Assembly (NCBI RefSeq): GCF_900113765.1
Contig: NZ_FOQO01000002.1
Span: 124,001-188,000, forward strand
DNA length: 64,000 bases
DNA from: Parapedobacter indicus
GTDB lineage: Bacteria > Bacteroidota > Bacteroidia > Sphingobacteriales > Sphingobacteriaceae
Direction of reading: 5' to 3'
The notes below the pieces were generated by a model. It ran no database searches, was not told the origin of the DNA, and saw nothing but the letters and a program-made list of their open reading frames with translations. The position numbers and the translations under genes were made by a program. This document shows positions 9,187 through 17,393 of this stretch, in pieces (position 1 is the stretch's first letter; each line of letters begins with the position of its first letter).

Positions 9187-10215
9187 ATGGAGTTTTCGGT
9201 CAAAAAACATTTTTCACTCAAACCATACAACACATTTGGCATTGCGGCATTTGCTGCGCAATTCATTGAAATTGATTCCGAGGAGGCACTCGTACATCTT
9301 TTTTACAACCGGAAGAACCAAACGAAGCAGCCCTTTCTCATCTTGGGAGGCGGGAGCAATATCTTATTTACGAAAGATTTCACCGGTTTGGTTATCCACA
9401 TTGGTATACCGGGAATCAGCCACCGGATATCAGACACCAAGATATTGGTTACCGCTGGAGCGGGTGTGATATGGAACGATCTGGTGTGGTATTGCGTTGA
9501 TCGCAATTTTGCAGGCATTGAAAACATGGCGTTGATTCCGGGCACCGTAGGTGCTGCTCCCGTTCAAAACATTGGCGCCTACGGCACAGAACTGAAAGAT
9601 GTTTTTATCAGTTGTCGTGTATTTGACACAAAAAGTGGGGAAATTTCCACATTCTATAAAGACGATTGTCAATTTTCGTACCGCGACAGCCTGTTTAAAA
9701 AACAGGCCAAAGGCCGCTACATCATCACGCAAGTGACGCTTGAGCTGTCGTTAACCCCATCTATCAATACCTCTTATGGGGCCATCCATTCCGAATTGGC
9801 AAAGCGAAATATCACGCACCCCACCATCAAGGACATTGCCGAAGTGGTATCCGCCATACGCACCGACAAACTGCCCGACCCCTCAACCATCGGCAATTCA
9901 GGCAGCTTTTTCAAAAACCCCATTATAACCGTACAACATTTAAAACAGCTACAGTTCACTTTCCAGGACATGAATTTTGTGTATTACCCCGTTGACGAAA
10001 GCCATGTAAAACTCGCTGCCGGATGGCTCATTGAACAATGCGGATGGAAGGGAAAACGTATCGGAGATGCCGGCACCTGGAAAAACCAAGCGCTCGTACT
10101 GGTAAACCATAAAAATGCTTCTGGATCAGATATTTACAACCTATCCGAACGCATCATTCGCGATGTGGAAGAAAAGTTTAACATCACCCTAGAGCGAGAA
10201 GTAAATATTATATAA
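9187..10215 (+). CDS. murB: UDP-N-acetylenolpyruvoylglucosamine reductase
   Basis: MurB reduces UDP-GlcNAc-enolpyruvate to UDP-MurNAc with NADPH and FAD, the second committed cytosolic step of peptidoglycan synthesis. The 342-aa product has the short N-terminal YNTFGI motif, the FAD-binding PFLILGGGSNILF (about 49-61), NMALIPGTVGAAPVQNIGAYG (about 113-133), and the catalytic-Ser segment SGSFFKNP. Its length and layout fit the E. coli-like type I enzyme. ATG 9187 gives the normal N-terminus MEFSVKKHFSLKPYNTFG. Downstream is a 205-base gap before an ECF sigma gene. Confidence 0.95.
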   Translation: MEFSVKKHFSLKPYNTFGIAAFAAQFIEIDSEEALVHLFYNRKNQTKQPFLILGGGSNILFTKDFTGLVIHIGIPGISHRISDTKILVTAGAGVIWNDLVWYCVDRNFAGIENMALIPGTVGAAPVQNIGAYGTELKDVFISCRVFDTKSGEISTFYKDDCQFSYRDSLFKKQAKGRYIITQVTLELSLTPSINTSYGAIHSELAKRNITHPTIKDIAEVVSAIRTDKLPDPSTIGNSGSFFKNPIITVQHLKQLQFTFQDMNFVYYPVDESHVKLAAGWLIEQCGWKGKRIGDAGTWKNQALVLVNHKNASGSDIYNLSERIIRDVEEKFNITLEREVNII

Positions 10216-10420
10216 TAGTAATAAAAATATAACGTATATTAGCTGGATAATTAAACGATCCATTCTTCTTTAGCACGATACTTGCAGTATACTTCGCGAC
10301 ACTAATTAGACTAAAACGTCAGTTTCTTAAATAAGCATTTGCGACCGCTTATTTTGTATCATAAAATTGTTTAACCCGGAATCCAAGCCCTAACTTGGAA
10401 TCCCTTAAACCGTAAAAAAG

Positions 10421-10936
10421 ATGACGAGATTTGAGTTTAACACATTAGTGGTGCAGCACACAGAATCCCTAAGAGGGTATGCACTGCACTTCACCCGCGA
10501 TGACGAGGATGCAAATGACCTCGTTCAAGATACCATGCTAAAAGCAGTAACGTATCACGGCAAATTCAGGGAAGGTACCAACCTCAAGGGGTGGTTGTAT
10601 ACTATCATGAAAAATACCTTCATCAATCACTACCGGCGATTTGTAAAAACAAACAGCTTTGTCTCGCAATCTGAAGAAATTTCCAGTGCACACCTGGCTT
10701 ATAGCGCTACAAAGAATGCTGGAGAGAATAAATTTGTGATGGAAGATATCAAGGGCGCTATGGCTGAGCTGTCCGATGAATATTATATTCCGTTTACCAT
10801 GTATTTTGAGGGATATAAATACCACGAAATTTCCGAGCACTTACAGATTCCGATTGGTACTGTTAAAACCCGCATTCACGTAGCGCGGCGAACCATGAAA
10901 AAGGCCTTAGGCGCATACAAATATGAGCGATCTTAG
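10421..10936 (+). CDS. ECF RNA polymerase sigma factor (RpoE-like)
   Basis: The 171-aa product has sigma region 2 (residues about 10-75, YALHFTRDDEDANDLVQDTMLKAV, then KGWLYTIMKNTFINHYRR) and region 4 (about 110-165, ELSDEYYIPFTMYFEGYKYHEISEHLQIPIGTVKTRIHVARR). It has no extra domain and no adjacent FecR or other anti-sigma gene. The DDEDANDLVQDTMLKA signature resembles the widely conserved stress-type ECF of Bacteroidota. The cytochrome b5-like gene starts 14 bases before its stop, so the two are probably translated together. Confidence 0.92.
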   Translation: MTRFEFNTLVVQHTESLRGYALHFTRDDEDANDLVQDTMLKAVTYHGKFREGTNLKGWLYTIMKNTFINHYRRFVKTNSFVSQSEEISSAHLAYSATKNAGENKFVMEDIKGAMAELSDEYYIPFTMYFEGYKYHEISEHLQIPIGTVKTRIHVARRTMKKALGAYKYERS

Positions 10937-11189
10937 GGCGATTCCTGACTTACCCCTATATACAAGGTCTCAATTGGCACTAAAAAACGGACAAGACCAT
11001 CCAGCTATCTGGATAGCCTACCGCGGTTATATTTATGATGTATCAAAGAGTCGCCTTTGGTTCAGAGGGATGCACTATGAACATTGGGCCGGGCAGGATT
11101 TGACTGACGAACTGGCGGATGCCCCGCATACGGAAGAAGTATTCTTACGCTTCGAGATCATTGGCAAGTTGGCCACGACAAATCCCTAG
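10923..11189 (+). CDS. Cytochrome b5-like heme/steroid-binding domain protein
   Basis: This 88-aa protein is essentially one domain. YRGYIYDVSKSRLW is followed by GMHYEHWAGQDLTDELADAPHT, the short bacterial cytochrome b5-like signature. Candidate axial or nearby histidines are His51, His54 and His69. There is no signal peptide or membrane anchor, so it should be cytosolic. It overlaps the sigma gene by 14 bases and ends seven bases from the convergent PfkB gene. A soluble electron carrier or heme/sterol-ligand binder is inferred. Confidence 0.8.
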   Translation: MSDLRAIPDLPLYTRSQLALKNGQDHPAIWIAYRGYIYDVSKSRLWFRGMHYEHWAGQDLTDELADAPHTEEVFLRFEIIGKLATTNP

Positions 11190-11196
11190 CCAACCA

Positions 11197-12117
11197 TTAG
11201 CCGTCGATATCAAACTTACTGAGTTCCGTAAACCGGGTAATCCGTTGGGCAATAAGATCGGTATCCAGTTCCCTCAATCGCTCGGTACCAAATTTTTCGA
11301 CGCAGAAAGAGGCAAGTGCCGAACCAAAAATCACGGCGTTTTTCATGTTATGGAAATTGATGGTTCCAACTTTAGCCAAATAACCGATGAATCCACCGGC
11401 AAATGTATCTCCGGCTCCTGTAGGATCATACACATCGGCAAGCGGAAGCGCCGGTGCCGAGAAAATCCGACCCTCGCCAAACAACAGGGCTCCGTGTTCG
11501 CCTTTTTTGATGATCAGGTATTTCGGGCCCAACTGCAGGATCTTCTCCGCGGCTTTGACCAATGCGTATTCGCCCGAAAGTTGCCGTGCTTCGGCATCGT
11601 TGATGGTAAGTACATCCACACGCTTTAACACGTTCATCAGATCATCCAAAGCAATATCCATCCAAAAATTCATGGTATCCAATGCCACTAGTTTCGGTTT
11701 ATGTTTCAGTCGATCCAACGTGGTCAATTGTACTTGAGGGGTAAGATTGCCCAAAAGTAGGTATTGACAATCTTGGTAACTATCCGGAATCACCGGATCA
11801 AAATCGGCCAGCACATTCAGTTCGGTAACCAACGTATCCCGGCTATTCATGTCGTTGTGGTATTTTCCCGACCAAAAAAAAGACTTCTGTCCGTCTTTTA
11901 TCTGTACTCCCTCCAGATCAATACCTTTCGATTTCAATATATTCAGGTTATCTTCACCGAAGTCCTCGCCAACCACACCCACTAATTTTACATCTCGATA
12001 TAAATAAGCCGCGGCTAGGCCCGCAAAGGTTGCTGCCCCTCCTACGATCTTGTCTGTTTTTCCGAAAGGTGTTTCGATCGCATCGTACGCGATGCTGCCG
12101 ACGATAACTAAACTCAT
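11197..12117 (-). CDS. PfkB-family sugar or nucleoside kinase
   Basis: I chose ATG 12117 (MSLVIVGSIAYD) because a promoter box lies inside the longer frame that begins at 12159. The 306-aa product has the N-terminal VGSIAYD strand, the GGAATFAGLAAAYL substrate-lid motif, and the ATP-site signature DPTGAGDTFAGGFIGYL, with the catalytic Asp in GAGD (234-237). This is the ribokinase/adenosine-kinase fold. The acceptor cannot be told from sequence. It stands alone and is divergent from the 12204 gene. Confidence 0.88.
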   Translation of the reverse strand: MSLVIVGSIAYDAIETPFGKTDKIVGGAATFAGLAAAYLYRDVKLVGVVGEDFGEDNLNILKSKGIDLEGVQIKDGQKSFFWSGKYHNDMNSRDTLVTELNVLADFDPVIPDSYQDCQYLLLGNLTPQVQLTTLDRLKHKPKLVALDTMNFWMDIALDDLMNVLKRVDVLTINDAEARQLSGEYALVKAAEKILQLGPKYLIIKKGEHGALLFGEGRIFSAPALPLADVYDPTGAGDTFAGGFIGYLAKVGTINFHNMKNAVIFGSALASFCVEKFGTERLRELDTDLIAQRITRFTELSKFDIDG

Positions 12118-12136
12118 ATAATTCGATTTTTGTGCG

Positions 12137-12144
12137 CAAAGGTA
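12137..12144 (-). promoter_or_regulatory. -7 box of PfkB kinase gene
   Basis: The minus strand reads TACCTTTG, 20 bases upstream of the ATG at 12117. A TTTG lies 24 bases further up. It places the transcription start inside the longer alternative frame, supporting the 12117 start. Confidence 0.6.
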
Positions 12145-12165
12145 GGCCTTTTTAGCCATTTTTTA

Positions 12166-12196
12166 TTGCAAATGTCCCACTTTCGCTGTAAGTTTG
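12166..12196 (+). promoter_or_regulatory. Promoter of the 12204 locus
   Basis: TTG (12166-12168), 20 bases, TAAGTTTG (12189-12196). The box ends seven bases before the ATG at 12204, so the transcript would be leaderless or nearly so. It is back to back with the PfkB promoter. Confidence 0.65.
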
Positions 12197-12203
12197 TCGC
12201 ACC

Positions 12204-12572
12204 ATGGTTCATCGGCTTCTCGCCATATTGCTCATTTGCTCGCTTTTTGCGGAAAATATTTCGCGATTGCTCATCACCGCTGCATTTGAGCTCAATCAAC
12301 CCTATATTACCGAGTATTTCTGTATCAATAAAGACAAACCCATGCTGCATTGCGATGGGAAATGTTATTTGGCAAGAAAACTCAAGGAAGCTGAAGAAAA
12401 AGAAAAAAAATCCGAGAAGGAATCACTGAAAGTCAGTTACCAACTTGCATTCATTACCGAAAAAACAGTATTGACCGTTCCGGTTTCCCCGATGGAAAAA
12501 CACGAACCGGCCGAACTCACTTTTGTTTTGCCTTCACGACCTGCTAAGATTTTCCATCCGCCACGTGTTTAG
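12204..12572 (+). CDS. Small secreted or anchored protein with Cys/His motif
   Basis: The product is 122 aa. A hydrophobic N-terminus (RLLAILLICSLFAENISRLL, about 4-23) is a signal peptide or membrane anchor. It is followed by a compact Cys cluster with Cys40, His49, Cys50 and Cys54 (LHCDGKCYLARKLKEAEE), then a Lys/Glu-rich helix (about 58-77). I have seen the HCDGKCYL-type motif in uncharacterised Bacteroidota proteins next to TonB receptors but cannot name a function. It opens a three-gene plus-strand set with the TonB receptor and the BNR lipoprotein. A metal- or thiol-related role is inferred. Confidence 0.75.
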   Translation: MVHRLLAILLICSLFAENISRLLITAAFELNQPYITEYFCINKDKPMLHCDGKCYLARKLKEAEEKEKKSEKESLKVSYQLAFITEKTVLTVPVSPMEKHEPAELTFVLPSRPAKIFHPPRV

Positions 12573-12678
12573 CCTCCGCTTTATATAGGACGTTAATAAC
12601 TGTATCCCGAATCAACTGGGTTACCGTTTTATTATGTGGCATTGCTGGTATTAATTCAGCCCTTCTGAACTATTTCGA

Positions 12679-14985
12679 ATGAACGTATACCCTATTCTGA
12701 GGACTACTTTCCTCCTGTGTTTTGCTGCGTGGATGTGGCAGGCAAATGCGCAGAACCTTTTTTTAACCGGTCACATCTATGATACCCAAACCCGTCAGCC
12801 ATTGGCCGGCGCTACCATCCGCAACAACAGCGGACAGGTCGTCGCGCAGTCAGACAAAGACGGATTTTTTCGACTGAGCCAAGCGCAAGCAACAACCGCC
12901 ATCGACGTGGCGTTGATGGGTTATAAAACACAACATATTACTATCGCCGCCGAACACCGAGATATTAACATCCAGTTGGAGACCGATCCGGTTCAACTCG
13001 ATGAAGTACGCGTAGGGCTCAACAGTCGCGTCAACCGGGCAACCCCCGGATCAATCGCCCTGTTAACTGCTGATGATATTCAACGCGGCAGCGGTATGTC
13101 TTTGCAATCTGCACTCAACACCGTTCCGGGTGTTCGTATGGATCAAAGCACGCTTTCCGATTCGCGGATTTCCATACGGGGAAACGGTGTCCGTTCTCCG
13201 TGGGGCAGCCGCGCCATCAAAGTTTACATAAACGATATCCCCGTAACGGAAACCGATGGAACGACACGCATCGAGGCGTTGGATGTCAACAACATTGGCC
13301 GCGTGGAGGTAATTAAGGGACCTGCATCCAGCATCTATGGGGCGGGCACCGCCGGTGTGATCAATTTCCAACTGCAACGGGCGCCCTATGGGGAGCGTAG
13401 CCTGGAAGTATCCGGGCTCACCGGCAGTTATGGCCTCAACCGGACTGCCACTACCTTTCGGTCAGGTGGCGACAAAGTAAACAGCTATGTAGCTTACGGT
13501 TGGCAGGAGTACAACGGTTACCGCTTGCACAGCAATGACATGCGGCGATTTATCACCGGCAACTTTCAGTTTTTCCCAAACGATAAGCAGATTATCACGG
13601 TGCTAGTCAGCCGCACGACGCAACATTCACAGATACCTGGCGCCCTCACGCAGACGCAGGTATCGGAAAACCCCTTGCAGGCCAATGTGACCAACGTCGA
13701 TAAACAGGCAGGAAGATACCAAAACTGGACGCGTGTGGGAATCGGTCAGCAATATCGGCTCAGCGACAAGCTCACCAACAGCACCAGCCTATTCAGCTAT
13801 TTTTATGACCTGAATCACCCCCTGGCATACGCGTACATCCGTAACTACTATCAGAGCTACGGTGGGCGCACACGTTTCACCTACGATCCCGGGTTCAACA
13901 TGTTCACTACAGTTTTTACCGTCGGTGCAGAATTCAACCAGGGGCTTACAAAAGGCAGCCAATACGTCAACGAACATGGTTTAGAAGGTGCCATCAATGC
14001 CAACATTGACAATCAGAACACCTTCTATTCACTCTTTTACCAGTCGGAGACGGCACTGGGCCCCAAGACACTGCTCACACTCGGCTTGGGAGTCAATAGT
14101 TTACAATACCGCGTACGTGATTACCTCGCTCCGGGGCAAAGCGGCGTTAAGCGGTTCGACCCGCAGGCAACACCCCGGATTGCGTTGAGCCACACGTTCC
14201 ATGAAGCCTTGAGCCTGCATGCCAGTGTCAGCACGGGCTTTACCCCGCCCACCGGATCAGAGATCAAAACTGTAGATGGGTCCATCAACCCTTTATTGCA
14301 GGCAGAGAAAGCCGTCAATTACGAGCTCAACGCAAAAGGCGGATTACTCCGATCACGGCTCAGCTATGATTTAGCCATCTTTCGTATGGACATGAGCGGC
14401 GAACTAATCGCCCAAGCCGTACAGCAGGGCATCACCATTTACCATAATGCGGGCAAAACCGGCCACCGCGGCGCAGAACTGGCACTTTCGTGGCTGGCGG
14501 TCGACGAAGCAGACAGCCGATGGATCCAGCGGCTGCGTCCGTTTGCCGCGATCACGTATTCCGATTTTACGTTTATCGACTACAAAATCCACGACGCAGA
14601 TGATCGGGTTACCGACGTGTTTGACGGCAATCGCCTGACAGGAATTGCTCCTTGGGTGATCAATGCTGGAATTGATTTCAACACCAAGATGGGCCTTTAT
14701 GTAAACTGCAATTACCTCTACAACGACCACTTGCCGCTGAACGACGCAAATACCGTCCACCACCCGGCCTATCACCTGTTAAACACCAAAATAGGTTATG
14801 CACGGGTAATCCGTAAACGTTTCAAAGCCGAAATCTATGGTGGCGTGGACAACCTGCTAAATCAACGATACAGTTCATTCGTTGCATTGAATGCAGTGGC
14901 TTATGGTGGCGGGCAACCGGCTTTCTATAACCCCTCACCCGATCGCAGTGGCTACGGCGGTCTCAACGTAAGTTTCCTTTTTTAA
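12679..14985 (+). CDS. TonB-dependent outer-membrane receptor
   Basis: This 768-aa protein has a signal peptide (cleavage near WQANAQ, about residue 24), a carboxypeptidase-like regulatory domain (about 27-105, GHIYDTQTRQPLAGATI, MGYKTQHITI), then a plug (about 115-230, GSIALLTADDIQRGSGMSLQSALNTVPGVRMDQ, IEVIKGPASSIYGAGTAGVINF-like) and a 22-strand-type barrel ending in GGLNVSFLF. It is the siderophore/metal type, not SusC: shorter, without STN and without a SusD partner. Substrate is unknown. Neighbours bearing Cys and His clusters suggest a metal or metal complex. Confidence 0.92.
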   Translation: MNVYPILRTTFLLCFAAWMWQANAQNLFLTGHIYDTQTRQPLAGATIRNNSGQVVAQSDKDGFFRLSQAQATTAIDVALMGYKTQHITIAAEHRDINIQLETDPVQLDEVRVGLNSRVNRATPGSIALLTADDIQRGSGMSLQSALNTVPGVRMDQSTLSDSRISIRGNGVRSPWGSRAIKVYINDIPVTETDGTTRIEALDVNNIGRVEVIKGPASSIYGAGTAGVINFQLQRAPYGERSLEVSGLTGSYGLNRTATTFRSGGDKVNSYVAYGWQEYNGYRLHSNDMRRFITGNFQFFPNDKQIITVLVSRTTQHSQIPGALTQTQVSENPLQANVTNVDKQAGRYQNWTRVGIGQQYRLSDKLTNSTSLFSYFYDLNHPLAYAYIRNYYQSYGGRTRFTYDPGFNMFTTVFTVGAEFNQGLTKGSQYVNEHGLEGAINANIDNQNTFYSLFYQSETALGPKTLLTLGLGVNSLQYRVRDYLAPGQSGVKRFDPQATPRIALSHTFHEALSLHASVSTGFTPPTGSEIKTVDGSINPLLQAEKAVNYELNAKGGLLRSRLSYDLAIFRMDMSGELIAQAVQQGITIYHNAGKTGHRGAELALSWLAVDEADSRWIQRLRPFAAITYSDFTFIDYKIHDADDRVTDVFDGNRLTGIAPWVINAGIDFNTKMGLYVNCNYLYNDHLPLNDANTVHHPAYHLLNTKIGYARVIRKRFKAEIYGGVDNLLNQRYSSFVALNAVAYGGGQPAFYNPSPDRSGYGGLNVSFLF

Positions 14986-14995
14986 TTCAAAAAAC

Positions 14996-16318
14996 ATGAA
15001 TAGAAATCCCTGGATATTTGTGGTGGTACTAGCAGGTGCGCTTGGCGCCTGCAGTTCTCAACCACCACCGAATGAAGAATCCCCGAAAACACTGGCCATC
15101 ACGCAGGGGCATTCAGCAACTGCCCCGTATTTCACCTGCGATAACGAGGGGAATCCCGTGCTTTGCTGGACGGAAAAGATTGACACCGATGGCACTTACC
15201 AACTCGCTTTTGCCAAATATGATACAGCGTCCGGTGACTTCGGCACTCCCATTACCGTAACCGGCTCCGAGGGTATAAGCACCTCTCCCGAGAGTATGGG
15301 CAAAATAGCCTTTAAAGACGATGGCACCATCGTTGCCGTCTTTGCCAAACCCTTTTTACGCGAAAAAAGCCCCTTCGCGGGGGCTATTTATTACAGCATT
15401 TCTTCAGACCAAGGGGTTTCGTGGTCGCCTCCCGACTTCCTGCATTCGGACACCGCTCACCACTACGGACGTAATTTTTTTGACATCGCCCGCCTAAACA
15501 ACGGTGAAATAGGTGCCGTATGGTTAGATGGGCGCGACAAATCCATCGAAGGTTCAACGCTGTATTTTGCCACCACTGCACCCGACAGCGGGTTTGTTAG
15601 TGAAACCGCACTCCATCGCGGCACGTGCGAATGCTGCCGCACCGACTTACTCGTAGACAGGGATGGCTCCATCCATGTGGCCTACCGAAGCCTGATGTAT
15701 CCCTCTGCTTTATTTGGCGAACAGGCACGGGATATGGCTTATATACATTCAGAAGACAACGGCCGAACGTTCAGCCCCGAGGCAACCATCAGTGCCGACA
15801 ATTGGGCAATCCGGGCCTGTCCGCATACCGGCCCTACGCTGGCTTCAGAAAATGGGCGCATCCACACCGTATGGTTTACAGCCGGCGGAACACCCGGACT
15901 TTACTACACGCATAACGCATCTGGCGGCAACCGATTCAACGAACGCCAGTTGCTCACCACAACCGGCAGCCACCCACAGTCGTTGGCACTGGGCACAGAC
16001 ACCGTCCTCGTAGCCTACGAAGATCGCCCCATGCCGCCTGCTACCCATTCTACTGGTCATGGAGGAACGCATAGGGATTTGCATGGTCATGATCATCACG
16101 AAAACGCGCCTGACATTGGCATGAGGTCGCACATCCTGATACACCCCATTATCAATGGGTATCCTGCGGCACCCATCGCCATTTCATCTAACGATGCCTA
16201 TAACCATCATCCGGTGATGACAAAAGTGAATGAGGGTGGATTGATCGCGTGGGTATGTGAGGAAAATAATTCAACGGCAATCGTTTACAAGCAAGTAAAA
16301 CTTGGAGAAATCAAATAG
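14996..16318 (+). CDS. BNR/sialidase-fold lipoprotein with CECC and His-rich motifs
   Basis: The product is 440 aa. A lipobox (LAGALGAC, Cys19) marks an SPII lipoprotein. The body repeats sialidase-like Asp-box elements (SSDQGVSWSPP, SEDNGRTFSPE) in a beta-propeller. True sialidase catalytic residues are not obvious. Two unusual motifs stand out: CECC at 211-214 (HRGTCECCRTD) and a His cluster at 351-368 (HSTGHGGTHRDLHGHDHH), nine candidate metal ligands. It begins ten bases after the TonB receptor gene, so they are co-transcribed. I infer a surface metal-binding partner of the receptor; a glycan role remains possible. Confidence 0.8.
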   Translation: MNRNPWIFVVVLAGALGACSSQPPPNEESPKTLAITQGHSATAPYFTCDNEGNPVLCWTEKIDTDGTYQLAFAKYDTASGDFGTPITVTGSEGISTSPESMGKIAFKDDGTIVAVFAKPFLREKSPFAGAIYYSISSDQGVSWSPPDFLHSDTAHHYGRNFFDIARLNNGEIGAVWLDGRDKSIEGSTLYFATTAPDSGFVSETALHRGTCECCRTDLLVDRDGSIHVAYRSLMYPSALFGEQARDMAYIHSEDNGRTFSPEATISADNWAIRACPHTGPTLASENGRIHTVWFTAGGTPGLYYTHNASGGNRFNERQLLTTTGSHPQSLALGTDTVLVAYEDRPMPPATHSTGHGGTHRDLHGHDHHENAPDIGMRSHILIHPIINGYPAAPIAISSNDAYNHHPVMTKVNEGGLIAWVCEENNSTAIVYKQVKLGEIK

Positions 16319-16364
16319 ATATTAGGATTGAATTTTCATAGTTAAAAACCCTTGTTTTCGGGGA

Positions 16365-16395
16365 TTGTTCTACGCAATCGAACAGCGTACCTTTG
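16365..16395 (+). promoter_or_regulatory. Promoter of lipoprotein/two-component operon
   Basis: TTG (16365-16367), 20 bases, TACCTTTG (16388-16395), giving a leader of about 20 bases before the ATG at 16422. Confidence 0.7.
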
Positions 16396-16421
16396 ATACG
16401 TAACACGAATGAAAGCAAAAA

Positions 16422-17369
16422 ATGAAGAAGTTACTCATTTGGTGGTCTTGCCTATCCCTTCTTTCGGCAGCCTGTCGCAAAGACGCGATAGATCCCGAAA
16501 ATCCAATCATTGGAGAAATAAAGAAACTACCGGGCACGATTTATTATAAATGGGCAGACGAAGGCATTTTCAAATTAGATCCGAAAACGGCCAGCCGAAG
16601 TTTACTGTTACCGGATAACATTCGAAGAAACAACTGGGATATCAGTTGGGACAATCAGGCCGTATTGGAATGTGCTGATGTAGCAGGCGACTATCAAGCC
16701 AGCCAGTTTACGGTTTCTAAAATAGCTGATGGTACCCTTGTGAAGCAATTTACGTATTATGCTACCGGTGGCGATATTGCAACAGGCAGACTTTCACCGG
16801 ATGGCCAACGGGTCGCGATCAGCCCTACCTTTCACGACGGTATTGTGATAACGGACCTAGGTGGCAACATCCTAGCGGATATTTATAGTGTAGCTAATGA
16901 AAAGATCGACGAAACGCCCATTTGGATGCCAGACAATACCCTGTTATTCGCACACAACCAATACCTGCTCAAGACAAACAGAGAATTTACCCGCGTAGAT
17001 TTGATAAAGGAATTTGAATTCAACGATTGGGGGCAGCCTGCAGTAAGCAGAGACGGCAGCAAAATAGCTTTTGTAGCATCTAAGCACATTTGGTTGATGA
17101 ATGCTGATGGCAGCGCGATGAAACAGGTAACAACAAGTAACGCCGCGGAAACTAATCCGCAGTTCTCACCGGATGGCAACTATTTATTAATTGGCACAGA
17201 TTATCACATTACCGGTCCCTTTGGAAGCCTTTTTTATCTCAAAGTAATTCCAGCAGACGGTCGTCAATATCAGGTTGACGATGGAGCGGAGAGCGAAGGG
17301 GTGATCCCGATCATACCTGCTGGAAAAAATAACATCGAAGCGGGAGATGGTCGCATGGTGTGGCTGTGA
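16422..17369 (+). CDS. TolB-like propeller lipoprotein
   Basis: The 315-aa product starts MKKLLIWWSCLSLLSAAC, a lipobox with Cys18. The body is a WD40/TolB-like propeller with repeats such as GRLSPDGQRVAISP, SRDGSKIAFVASKHIWLMNADGS and NPQFSPDGNYLLIGTD. Such proteins bind proteins or ligands in the periplasm or at the outer membrane. It is first in a run with a similar lipoprotein (24 bases away), a histidine kinase and a response regulator. Function is unknown; sensing accessory is inferred. Confidence 0.8.
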   Translation: MKKLLIWWSCLSLLSAACRKDAIDPENPIIGEIKKLPGTIYYKWADEGIFKLDPKTASRSLLLPDNIRRNNWDISWDNQAVLECADVAGDYQASQFTVSKIADGTLVKQFTYYATGGDIATGRLSPDGQRVAISPTFHDGIVITDLGGNILADIYSVANEKIDETPIWMPDNTLLFAHNQYLLKTNREFTRVDLIKEFEFNDWGQPAVSRDGSKIAFVASKHIWLMNADGSAMKQVTTSNAAETNPQFSPDGNYLLIGTDYHITGPFGSLFYLKVIPADGRQYQVDDGAESEGVIPIIPAGKNNIEAGDGRMVWL

Positions 17370-17393
17370 GGTTATGAAAGAAAAAATAAAGAA

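Noticed and set aside
10378-10404. CCAAG/CTTGG dyad in the leader of the 10421 sigma gene
   Set aside because: The stem is only five bases with no T-run or conservation evidence, and the repeat of GGAATCC around it may be chance.
14996-16318. Functional sialidase
   Set aside because: Asp-box repeats are present but the catalytic arginine triad and FRIP motif are not evident, and no sialic-acid genes are nearby.
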